From Paraburkholderia phenazinium (lineage in GTDB: Bacteria; Pseudomonadota; Gammaproteobacteria; Burkholderiales; Burkholderiaceae): DNA of 64,000 bases. Shown piece by piece: positions 37,958 to 45,305 of the stretch. The notes beneath the pieces are model-generated. The model did no database searches. It was not told the origin of the DNA and saw only the letters and a program-made list of their open reading frames with translations. Every line of letters begins with the position of its first letter. Position 1 is the stretch's first letter. A program made the position numbers and the translations under genes. Location: NCBI RefSeq assembly GCF_900100735.1, contig NZ_FNCJ01000022.1, forward strand, positions 62,001 through 126,000, read 5' to 3'.

Positions 37958-38500
37958 TTAACGCTGGGGAATCTCGAACACCAGACAGGTCGTCGTACCG
38001 TGCGCGTACAAGGTGCCGTCCGGACCGATCAGACGCGCCTCGGCGGTGGCCAGTTGGCGACCGCAATGAATCACCTTGCCTTCCGCGCGCACCCGTCCCA
38101 CTCGAGGCGTCAGCCCCTTCACGTAGTTCACGCTGAGTTCAGCCGTGGTGTAACTGCGGCCAGGCGGCATCATGGTGTGTACGGAGCAGCCGAGCGCCGA
38201 ATCGAGCAGCGTCGCCACCCAACCGCCGTGAACGGTGCCGAGCGGGTTCAGATGCTGCGCAAGCGGCCTGCCCTGAAACATGGCGCGGCCTTCGCTCACT
38301 TCCATGAGGGTGAAATCGAGCGTCTTTGCGATTGCCGCATAGGGAATTTCGCCGCGCAGCATGGCCTGCAAAACTTCGAGGCCGGTTTTGCCGGCAACCT
38401 GTTCGGGGCTTGCCAATCCCGGGCCCGGGCCTGCTTCCACCCGGCTCAACACCTCCGCCTCCTCAGCCAGCCATGCCTCGATCACTTGTTCCGAACTCAA
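37958..38500 (-). CDS. PaaI-family (hotdog) acyl-CoA thioesterase
   Basis: A 180-aa hotdog-fold protein. The catalytic-loop block LNPLGTVHGGWVATLLDSALG matches the PaaI/YdiI signature (HGG with a downstream Asp), and TTAELSVNYVKGLTP is the second conserved strand. It probably hydrolyses an acyl- or aryl-CoA; the substrate is not known. The start is TTG, chosen because GGAG lies 7 nt upstream and no ATG fits the family N-terminus. The ABC transporter operon follows after about 96 bp. Confidence 0.87.
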   Translation of the reverse strand: MSSEQVIEAWLAEEAEVLSRVEAGPGPGLASPEQVAGKTGLEVLQAMLRGEIPYAAIAKTLDFTLMEVSEGRAMFQGRPLAQHLNPLGTVHGGWVATLLDSALGCSVHTMMPPGRSYTTAELSVNYVKGLTPRVGRVRAEGKVIHCGRQLATAEARLIGPDGTLYAHGTTTCLVFEIPQR

Positions 38501-38586
38501 ATGGAATCTCCGATTGTTATTGCCGCCGCACTCATTGACGCCTTCGTTGTCAGCTTCAATGGCTGACCCACGCGGCATAGTTCCGC

Positions 38587-39192
38587 TCAGCCCTCCGTGC
38601 GCGCCATCTTCTGCTCCAAGCCGGCGCGGACTTCCGGCCATTCGGTGTCAATGATACTGAAGCGCACGGAATTCCGCTTAAGACCGTCCGGCATGATGCG
38701 TTCGTGGCGCACAATGCCCTCCTGCCTGGCTCCGATGCGCAGGATGGCGGCGCGCGATTTCTCGTTCAGTTCGTCGGTCGTGAATTGCACGCGCACGCAG
38801 TCCATCACCTCGAAAGCGTGGCGCAGCAGCAGGAATTTGGCCTCAGTATTGACGCCCGAGCGTTGCACTGAGGCGGAGAGCCAGGTCTGGCCGATCTCGA
38901 GCTTGCGGTTGTGGCGGTCGATTTTCCAGAAGCGCGTGCTTCCGACCACGCGCTGGTCCTCGCGCCGGACAATCACAAACGGCATCACAGTGCCGGCGCT
39001 GCGGCCGGCCATGGCGCGCTCGATATAGCGCGCCATGGTTTCAGCGGTGGGCACGACCGTGAGGGTCAGATTCCACAATTCGCCGTCGGCGGCCGCGGCA
39101 ATCAGCGCGTGCTCATGGCTGAGCTGCAACGGCTCGACTACGACGTTGCGGCCGCGGAGGACGGGTTCCAGATTGTTTGCATCGTCAGCCAT
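38587..39192 (-). CDS. GNAT family acetyltransferase (RimJ/RimL-like)
   Basis: A 201-aa acetyltransferase. LEIGQTWLSASVQRSGVNTEAK contains the acetyl-CoA loop in RimJ/RimL style, VVGSTRFWKIDRHNRKLEIG is the preceding core strand, and NEKSRAAILRIGARQEGI is the conserved C-terminal block. It probably acetylates an N-terminal amine, amino acid or antibiotic; the substrate is unknown. ATG follows GAGGAC. The cheY-like gene lies upstream on the same strand, 85 bp away, but functional linkage is not evident. Confidence 0.88.
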   Translation of the reverse strand: MADDANNLEPVLRGRNVVVEPLQLSHEHALIAAAADGELWNLTLTVVPTAETMARYIERAMAGRSAGTVMPFVIVRREDQRVVGSTRFWKIDRHNRKLEIGQTWLSASVQRSGVNTEAKFLLLRHAFEVMDCVRVQFTTDELNEKSRAAILRIGARQEGIVRHERIMPDGLKRNSVRFSIIDTEWPEVRAGLEQKMARTEG

Positions 39193-39277
39193 GCGGCGGT
39201 GTCCTCGATCCGGAAGACGCAAATAGGCAAATGATGCCCCGAATCGGCCGCGTGGGTGCGTTTTACAGGGGTACCGC

Positions 39278-39643
39278 TTAGCTTGCCAGCTTCCTGAACG
39301 TTTCCAGCACGGCGTCACCCTTGAACGGCTTGACGATCCAGCCCTTCACGCCCGCCGCCTTGCCGCGTTCCTTCATGGCCGGGCTGCTTTCGGTGGTCAG
39401 CATGATCACGTTGACCGTGCTATTGCCGAGTTCGCCGCGAATCTTTTCGACCATCGTCAGGCCGTCCATATTCGGCATGTTGACGTCGCTGATCACCAGC
39501 TTGATGCCCGGGCTGCCCTTGAGCTTGGTCAAGCCGTCCTTGCCGTCCACTGCCGTATCGACGTCCAGGCCATTCTTTCTCAGGAAGCCGGCTACCTCGT
39601 CACGCACCGTGCTCGAGTCATCCACAACCAGAATTTTCGACAT
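39278..39643 (-). CDS. Single-domain CheY-like response regulator
   Basis: A 121-aa stand-alone receiver. The acidic pocket is ILVVDDSS, the phosphoacceptor Asp lies in VISDVNMPNMDG, the switch Thr is in IMLTTESS, and the conserved Lys is in WIVKPFKG. There is no output domain, so it should act by protein contact, as CheY does on the flagellar motor or another target. ATG follows AGGAAATAGAC. It is the last gene of a five-gene leftward chemosensory set, 22 bp behind a CheX-like gene, and is the probable phosphate acceptor of the kinase that heads that set. Confidence 0.93.
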   Translation of the reverse strand: MSKILVVDDSSTVRDEVAGFLRKNGLDVDTAVDGKDGLTKLKGSPGIKLVISDVNMPNMDGLTMVEKIRGELGNSTVNVIMLTTESSPAMKERGKAAGVKGWIVKPFKGDAVLETFRKLAS

Positions 39644-39664
39644 GTCTATTTCCTTTGGCATCAA

Positions 39665-40639
39665 TCAAAATAAATCGAGTTCACCTGCGCCCACGCTGTC
39701 GTCGGCGCTCGGCTCGAATTCCTGAAAGTCTTCGGGCGACCAGCTCAAACTAAAGGCGAAACGCTGATGCAGCTTCACTACGCGCCCCGACTGTTCATCG
39801 GTCAACCGGTACGTGAAGCACAAATGCGGGCTTTCCGAACCGAACGAAATGTACTTCTGCTTGTGGTTGATCAGGAGCGGCACCTGCACCTGGCTGTGCG
39901 ACAAGCCATCCGCATCGCCCACATAGCGATTCTTGAACGCCCCCCAGATCATGTTGGTCAGCTCGCCGAGCAGACTGTTCAGATCGCGGAAATCGGCGGG
40001 GCCGCCAGAGGCCGCGCCCTCCGAGGTCTCGCGCCGGTTGAGCAGATCGAGAATCGGCTGCTCTTCGGCCTGAATCATCATGTAGCCGCGGCACCACGAG
40101 CTTTCCAGCGGGATCAGGCTGAACACTTCGCCGAAGATAATGCGGTCGCGCACAATACACGGTGCATCCGTCGTCACACCCAGGTCGCTGAACAGGCTGG
40201 CGAGCACCTCGCTCGTCAGCTCCGCAATGCCGCGCACCAGCGCGTTCGGATACTCGCGGTTAAAAATGTATTCGTCGATCACCGTGCGCAGCGACGCCAG
40301 GTCGCTCGCGACATACGCCCCGCACACCACCGCATCGAGCGCCGCCGGCAAACCCTCGCGCGCCGCGCTCGATTCGCGCCGCAGGATGATCGGCAGTTCG
40401 GGGCGTGCCGCGTGAATCCTGAGCGCAATCGCCGTACTCTCCTCGACCGACCCGCCGTAGCTTTCGGAGACGAGAATCGCACCCAGGTCGAAATTCGAGC
40501 GTAACGCCGAGGCGAGGCGGCTCTTGCTCACCTTCACACCAATCAGGTTGTTCTCGTCGCAGAAATTCCTTATCGCTTCCACGTGCGCCGGACAATCCTC
40601 AAGGATGAGTACCTTGCTGACTGGTTTGTTGTCATTCAT
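39665..40639 (-). CDS. Degenerate receiver fused to a CheX-type phosphatase domain
   Basis: A 324-aa soluble protein. Residues 8-125 read as a CheY-like fold (KVLILEDCPAHVEAIRNFC) but the expected phospho-Asp position is in AILVSESYGG, with no aspartate, so it is a pseudo-receiver. The C-terminal part (about 150-305) resembles CheX/CheC phosphatases: LNSLLGELTNMIWGAF carries the E-x-x-N catalytic pair of that family. The tail ends GAGELDLF. CheX proteins dephosphorylate CheY-P; here the neighbouring CheY is the obvious target (inference). ATG follows GGAAGCAAG. The leader upstream contains an 11-bp tandem repeat. Confidence 0.75.
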   Translation of the reverse strand: MNDNKPVSKVLILEDCPAHVEAIRNFCDENNLIGVKVSKSRLASALRSNFDLGAILVSESYGGSVEESTAIALRIHAARPELPIILRRESSAAREGLPAALDAVVCGAYVASDLASLRTVIDEYIFNREYPNALVRGIAELTSEVLASLFSDLGVTTDAPCIVRDRIIFGEVFSLIPLESSWCRGYMMIQAEEQPILDLLNRRETSEGAASGGPADFRDLNSLLGELTNMIWGAFKNRYVGDADGLSHSQVQVPLLINHKQKYISFGSESPHLCFTYRLTDEQSGRVVKLHQRFAFSLSWSPEDFQEFEPSADDSVGAGELDLF

Positions 40640-40655
40640 CTTGCTTCCCTGCTTC

Positions 40656-40710
40656 TTGCCTGCTTGTTGCCTGGTTGTTGCCTGGTTGTTGCCTGGTTGT
40701 TGCCGGTTTC
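40656..40710. repeat. 11-bp tandem repeat between the two CheX-like genes
   Basis: Three perfect copies of TTGCCTGGTTG (40667-40699) are flanked by a one-mismatch copy before and a diverged copy after. The array fills most of the 80-bp spacer. The unit is one helical turn and not a multiple of three, so it is not protein-coding. Confidence 0.85.
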
Positions 40711-40719
40711 CTGCCTGTT

Positions 40720-41259
40720 TCAAAACAGCTCGAGTTCACCGCTGGTATCTTCGACTGCGCTCACTTCGGCGACAAAGTCGATCGGCGCATGGGCACATAC
40801 GCAAATCGTCGCTCCTAACCTGACTGAATCATTGATCGCGACGGCATACGACGCCATAAACTCAGGCTTGAGCGCCTCCATATACGGCATGCAACGCGCG
40901 CTCAGCACATAGGGCGTCGACATGCCCAGATCCGGGAAATACTGGAGCAGTTCCTGATTCACCGCTCCACAGCACAAATTGCATATCTCCAGAAACACTT
41001 CCAGAAACGGGCGTTCCGACTCTTCCTTGACGAAGTAGCCGTGAGTACGCTCGTCCTCGTCGAAATGAAGAATCAGCAGCAGCCGGAATGCGATGCCGGA
41101 AATCGTCAGGATCACCAGGTTGGTATCGGGCAAGCTATGCGCGCCATGCGCACCAGCCGGCACGATCTCGCAGACGTCGCCCGCGTCCATCGTCAGGCGC
41201 GATCTGGCCGCCCTGAAAACGATGCGTTCGATACTGTCTTTCGCATGCGCACTAATCAC
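40720..41259 (-). CDS. CheX-like chemotaxis phosphatase-type protein
   Basis: A 179-aa soluble protein. FLEVFLEICNLCCGAVNQEL contains the E-x-x-N arrangement of CheC/CheX phosphatases, followed by TPYVLSARCMPYM. The N-terminal half (LVILTISGIAFRLLLILHFD) supplies the beta strands of that fold. The C-terminus SGELELF matches the tail of the next gene product (GELDLF). Two Cys in the active helix are unusual. It lies 11 bp downstream of the MCP-like gene and 80 bp before the fused CheX gene, in the same operon. Family assignment is by motif only. Confidence 0.72.
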   Translation of the reverse strand: MISAHAKDSIERIVFRAARSRLTMDAGDVCEIVPAGAHGAHSLPDTNLVILTISGIAFRLLLILHFDEDERTHGYFVKEESERPFLEVFLEICNLCCGAVNQELLQYFPDLGMSTPYVLSARCMPYMEALKPEFMASYAVAINDSVRLGATICVCAHAPIDFVAEVSAVEDTSGELELF

Positions 41260-41270
41260 GTCGAGGCCTG

Positions 41271-41993
41271 CTAGTGGAGCGTTGCTTGAAACTGGTTCGC
41301 CAGCGACTCGACGCTGGAAAGCGAGGCGGTAATCATCTTGCCGCCCGCCTGGATGTCCTGGAAGGTCGCCGTAGTAGTCAGGTCGTTGCGGTGCAGGCTA
41401 TCGCGGTAGCTCTTCGAGAGTTCTTCGGAGCGCGCAGCGAGCGAGCGCACTTCGCTCGCCACCACCGCAAAGCCGCGGCCTGCCGTTCCCGCACGGGCCG
41501 CCTCGATCGACGCGTTCAGCGAGACGATCACCACATGGCGGACAATCGACGACAGCTCGCGGTTTTTCGCGTGCATGTCCTGGTTCTGCGTCATCAGCGA
41601 GATCATCTGCTCGTGCCAGCGCTCGAACGTGCCGGCCAGGCCCTTGAGGCGTGCCGCCTCGGCCGCTAGCTGCGCGGCCTTATGCGCCAGTTGTTCCTTG
41701 CCGTCGAGCGCGGCTTTCAGTTCCGCGCGCACTTCGTCGGTGCTCTCTGCCTGGGTCCTCAGTTCGTCGCGCAATTGCGCAAGCATAGCTTCCAGATCCA
41801 GCTTTTGCTGCTCGTGCAGCGCGATCTGCTGACCCTGTTCGGCGCTTGCCTTGTCAAGCGCCTCTGCCTGGCGATCCGCTTCGGAGCGCAGGCGCTGCAG
41901 CGTCTTGGCGCTCGCCAATCGATGTGCGGCCAGCGCCACGAGCGCGGTGACGACGCTGCCTGCCAGTGCGGCTACTAGGTACTGTTGAATCAC
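41271..41993 (-). CDS. Sensor-less methyl-accepting chemotaxis protein fragment-type protein
   Basis: A 240-aa protein with one N-terminal membrane helix (YLVAALAGSVVTALVALAAH), a coiled-coil region (about 30-120) and a short MCP signalling hairpin: IVSLNASIEAARAGTAGRGFAVVASEVRSLAA matches the conserved tip of chemoreceptors. It has no periplasmic domain and no HAMP, and the hairpin legs are much shorter than in a normal MCP (usually over 500 aa). It could be an adaptor that keeps receptor-like contacts, or a cytoplasm-facing receptor. The GTG start follows AAGGA. It is 51 bp downstream of the kinase gene. Confidence 0.8.
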   Translation of the reverse strand: MIQQYLVAALAGSVVTALVALAAHRLASAKTLQRLRSEADRQAEALDKASAEQGQQIALHEQQKLDLEAMLAQLRDELRTQAESTDEVRAELKAALDGKEQLAHKAAQLAAEAARLKGLAGTFERWHEQMISLMTQNQDMHAKNRELSSIVRHVVIVSLNASIEAARAGTAGRGFAVVASEVRSLAARSEELSKSYRDSLHRNDLTTTATFQDIQAGGKMITASLSSVESLANQFQATLH

Positions 41994-42043
41994 AACCAAT
42001 CCTTCCGAGTGTCCATCGCAACGATGAGGGGTGAGTGAGCCGC

Positions 42044-44428
42044 TCAATCAGCCATCGTATCGAGTTGCAGTTCGTCTGCATCGCCACGCGTGCCGATACC
42101 GGCGGTGTCCACCGCGAGGGTTTCCGGCAGGCTCACGATGGTCTGGAACTGGCGGAAGTCCGCGCCCTTGTGGTCGTCGGTGAAGCGCAGGGCAATGCTG
42201 CCATGCTCACGCTTGAGAAAGTCGCGCACCGCGTCCATGCCGACGCCGCGGCCCGATACTTCGGTTACCTTATCGGCTGTCGAGAAGCCCGGACGGAAGA
42301 TCATTTCGGCGACTTCCTCGTCACTCAGCGACTGGTCAGCCGTGATCCAGCCCTTCTCTACCGCCATACCGCGAATCCGCTTGAGCGCAAGGCCGCGGCC
42401 ATCGTCGCTGAGGGTGATCTGCATCGCCCCCGCGTCCACACCGACGTCGATGTTGATTGCACCCGCAGCCGGCTTGCCTTGTGCGGTACGCACATCGGCG
42501 GCCTCGAGACCGTGGTCCACGGAATTGCGCAGCAGGTGCATGAAGACGTTCTTCAAGGTGCCGCCCGCTTCACGGCGCAAACGGTAGCCGTTGTCGTCGA
42601 TATGCACGGCCGGCGTTTCCTTGCCCAACTCATGCGCCAGCGACGGCAGCGACTCGAACACGCCGGACAGCGCTTCGCCCACGCTTTCCGTGCCCAGCAG
42701 GCGCAAGGCTTGCCGCACGTTCGCGCGCATCGTCTGCAGCGCGTGCAGATCGTCGGCCTTAGCGGCTTCGAGCAGGCGCAGGCTCTCCTGGATATGCGCG
42801 ATGTCGACCATCAGGAAACGCTCGGCACTCTCGCGACGGCTCGCACCCTTGCGGCCGAGGCTGACCTCGCTGATCGTCGCGTAGCTTTCCACGGCTGCCC
42901 GCACCCGTGCCAGTTCCTGCATCAGGCTGTCCTGATCCCACGCCTCGTGGGCTTCTTCCGAGTGGCGCAACTCGTGATAGCGCTGCTCGGTCTCGTGCAC
43001 GATGTTGGTCAGGTGCTGCAGGTTGTGGGTCCGCGCGTTACCCTTGATGGTGTGCATGTTGCGGAACAACTCGGCAATCGCTTCGCGGTCGGCTTGCGAA
43101 TGCTGGCGGATGATGCGCTCGTTCTCGTTGATAAAGCCGGCTGAGCTTTCGATGAAGTGATGGAACTTCTCCTCGCTCACCGCGAGAATTTCGCCAATCA
43201 TTTCCAGTTGGCGCTTCTGCTCGCCGGCTTCGGCTGCCAGCTTGCGCAGTTCGGTGACGTCGCGCACGCACAGCATCAGGCGCACGATCATGTCGCTATC
43301 ATCGGTAATCGCCGACCAGTTCAGGTCGAGAATCTTGACGCGGCCATCGGGCATGCGCTTCGAGATTTCGGTGACCAGCAGGTGTTCGTTGAAGGCGAAA
43401 TTGATCGCGTCTTCGCCGAGGCATGCATAGCTCGCAGCATCGACTTGCGAAAGGATGTCCGCGCCGAGATCGGTGTCCGCGAACACCAGATCCATCAGGC
43501 TGCGGCCGGCGATGTCCTTGGTCTCGAAGATCGCTTCCAGATACGCGGAGTACTCCGAGTGGATCACCGCGCCTTCCACCACCGTCAGAATGCCTTGCTG
43601 CATGTTCTGCAACATCGCCTGAATGTCGGCCGTCTTCTGCTTGAGCTGCAGCGAGCTTTCCTGGATCTTTTCGATCATGCCGTTGAACGCCACGATCGAG
43701 TGGCCGATTTCGTCCATCCGGCCCACCGGCACGCGGCGCGTAAAGTCCTGGCTGGAAGCGATCTCGCTCATCATTTCCTGCATGCGCGTGAGCGGCCGCG
43801 TAATCTGGCGATACAGCAGCGAACCGATCGAGGTCAGCAGAATGATGGCGATGCCGGTGACGATGGCAATCGCGGTGGTGGTCGTGGCGAGCGTGCCGTT
43901 CAGCGTCGTGATGGCCTCGTCCTTCTCGCGGTTCTTCTCGATGCGCAGCGTCTCGACGATGCCCTCGAGTTCGTCTCGGTACTGGGCCACGTTTGCGAAC
44001 AGATACGCTTGCGCCAGATCGTTCTTGCCGTCGGCCTTCATCTTGGCCGTGTCGTCGATGGCCGAGAAATAGTTCTCGAGGCTATCGGCTGCCTGCGATA
44101 CGAGGCCCTTCTGCGCGTGGCTTGCGGCATCGTGCGCCTGCAGTGCCAGCGCCTGCTGCAATGTAGCTTTCTTCTTCTTGAGTTCGTCCTGTGCCTGGGC
44201 GACAACGTTGCCGTCAGGCGCATAGACCAGCGTCATGATCGCGAGCTGCACGTCCTTGACCTGGGAGACCAGATCGGCGGAAGCCAATGCGCTAGGCACG
44301 ACCCCTTCCGTCACCTGCTTGACCTCGGCGGCGCTGTGCCGGGTCTGGTAGACCGCATAGCCGCCAATGGCGGACAGTGCGACGAACATCAGAATTACCA
44401 ATAGCGTAATGCGATGACGGATAGTCAT
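42044..44428 (-). CDS. Membrane CheA-like hybrid kinase: receptor-type input, HAMP, PAS, Hpt and HATPase
   Basis: A 794-aa inner-membrane protein. Order: TM1 (ITLLVILMFVALSAIGGYAV), a four-helix-bundle periplasmic sensor (about 35-190), TM2 (AIAIVTGIAIILLTSIGSLL), HAMP, a PAS-like domain (about 285-410), a Hpt segment with the phospho-His in FRNMHTIKGNARTHNL, and a CheA-type ATPase (HLLRNSVDHGLEAADV, LSDDGRGLALKRIRG, GRGVGMDAVRDFL). There is no C-terminal CheW-like domain. So receptor and kinase are one chain and need no CheW coupling. ATG is the family start; GGGGA lies upstream. It heads a five-gene leftward operon ending in a CheY. Confidence 0.88.
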   Translation of the reverse strand: MTIRHRITLLVILMFVALSAIGGYAVYQTRHSAAEVKQVTEGVVPSALASADLVSQVKDVQLAIMTLVYAPDGNVVAQAQDELKKKKATLQQALALQAHDAASHAQKGLVSQAADSLENYFSAIDDTAKMKADGKNDLAQAYLFANVAQYRDELEGIVETLRIEKNREKDEAITTLNGTLATTTTAIAIVTGIAIILLTSIGSLLYRQITRPLTRMQEMMSEIASSQDFTRRVPVGRMDEIGHSIVAFNGMIEKIQESSLQLKQKTADIQAMLQNMQQGILTVVEGAVIHSEYSAYLEAIFETKDIAGRSLMDLVFADTDLGADILSQVDAASYACLGEDAINFAFNEHLLVTEISKRMPDGRVKILDLNWSAITDDSDMIVRLMLCVRDVTELRKLAAEAGEQKRQLEMIGEILAVSEEKFHHFIESSAGFINENERIIRQHSQADREAIAELFRNMHTIKGNARTHNLQHLTNIVHETEQRYHELRHSEEAHEAWDQDSLMQELARVRAAVESYATISEVSLGRKGASRRESAERFLMVDIAHIQESLRLLEAAKADDLHALQTMRANVRQALRLLGTESVGEALSGVFESLPSLAHELGKETPAVHIDDNGYRLRREAGGTLKNVFMHLLRNSVDHGLEAADVRTAQGKPAAGAINIDVGVDAGAMQITLSDDGRGLALKRIRGMAVEKGWITADQSLSDEEVAEMIFRPGFSTADKVTEVSGRGVGMDAVRDFLKREHGSIALRFTDDHKGADFRQFQTIVSLPETLAVDTAGIGTRGDADELQLDTMAD

Positions 44429-44582
44429 TTGTGCAAATCCCCGGGATCTAACGTGCGTGTCGTGCTCTTCATGAGAGCCGCCCGACCTTGTGAAGTTGGT
44501 CGAATTGTCGAGCGCCACGATTATCGGGGATGGTATGTGACCGATCGATGACTAAAGATAGAGCCCCGATATAAAGGCCTAA

Positions 44583-44621
44583 GGAATCCGCAACAAATAG
44601 TGTCTTATTGTTGCGGATTCC
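44583..44621 (-). terminator. Perfect 14-bp hairpin upstream of the chemosensory operon
   Basis: GGAATCCGCAACAA and TTGTTGCGGATTCC pair exactly around an 11-nt loop. It lies about 100 bp downstream of the hypothetical gene's stop and 155 bp before the kinase start. Reading leftward, TTAGGCCTTTA follows, a partial T-rich tail. Confidence 0.6.
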
Positions 44622-44724
44622 AAATACGCGGCATTTGAATAAAAAATTTCCTAAAGTCTTCTAAATTAATGCCGTTAACGTCCGCCACCTGGACGGACCG
44701 CTCGTAGGCGCTCCCCTTTGCAAG

Positions 44725-45069
44725 CTAGTTGAGCACCTTGAGGCGACGCCATCTCGCGTCCATGTCTTTAAGCAGCGCGATATAGCTAACGGCACGCTCG
44801 GTACCGAGGCTCGCACTCGCGGCCTCGTTGGTCTCATTCCATAATCGCTCAAAGCGATTCGCCGCCTCGACTCTCGCGAGCGGCTGGTTCAGCAGAACCA
44901 CAAATGCAAAGGACAACTCTTCTACGGTTCGATGCATCTGCGAATGCATTGATATCGATTTAGCAAAGTGATTCAAACGGTCCTCAAGCGATAACATACG
45001 ATTAAATATGCCATCCCATGCAATAGACGGCACCCGCAAAACTGCTCGGCGAATCGCTTGCTCGCCCAC
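44725..45069 (-). CDS. Hypothetical protein (about 114 aa) in lower-GC DNA
   Basis: A soluble helical protein beginning near MLSLEDRLNHFAKSI if the internal ATG is used, or 24 residues earlier with a GTG. It has LFNETNEAAS-like helices and no Cys, signal peptide or recognisable motif. Codon choice is more AT-rich than in the chemosensory genes or the flippase-like gene on either side, hinting at transfer or weak expression. Start uncertain, no ribosome-binding site. No family recognised. Confidence 0.45.
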   Translation of the reverse strand: MGEQAIRRAVLRVPSIAWDGIFNRMLSLEDRLNHFAKSISMHSQMHRTVEELSFAFVVLLNQPLARVEAANRFERLWNETNEAASASLGTERAVSYIALLKDMDARWRRLKVLN

Positions 45070-45305
45070 CCCGGCGGCACGCGCGCCGCGTCAGATCGAA
45101 GACCCTTGCCCGGGTCATGCGTCTGTCATCGACACGCAAAACTCTTCTCGCACAATTGTCAGCAAAGATTGTCACCAGAATATTACGGGCACAATGAGAG
45201 CCAGCGGCCGAGATGTGCAAGACGCCATGCTGTCGCATATCGCACTCACCTGGGTGGTCACGTTGACTGTCACGATCCTGCCTTCCGCATGCTTAATTTA
45301 CGCCC

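Noticed and set aside
39665..40723. Longer CheX fusion start that would translate the 11-bp repeat
   Set aside because: The extension reads as repeated Gln/Asn/Gly and lacks homology; an ATG with GGAAG is present just before the receiver fold.
43157..44404. A 415-codon plus-strand frame opposite the chemosensory kinase
   Set aside because: No motif or ribosome-binding site; the kinase on the other strand has intact catalytic boxes.
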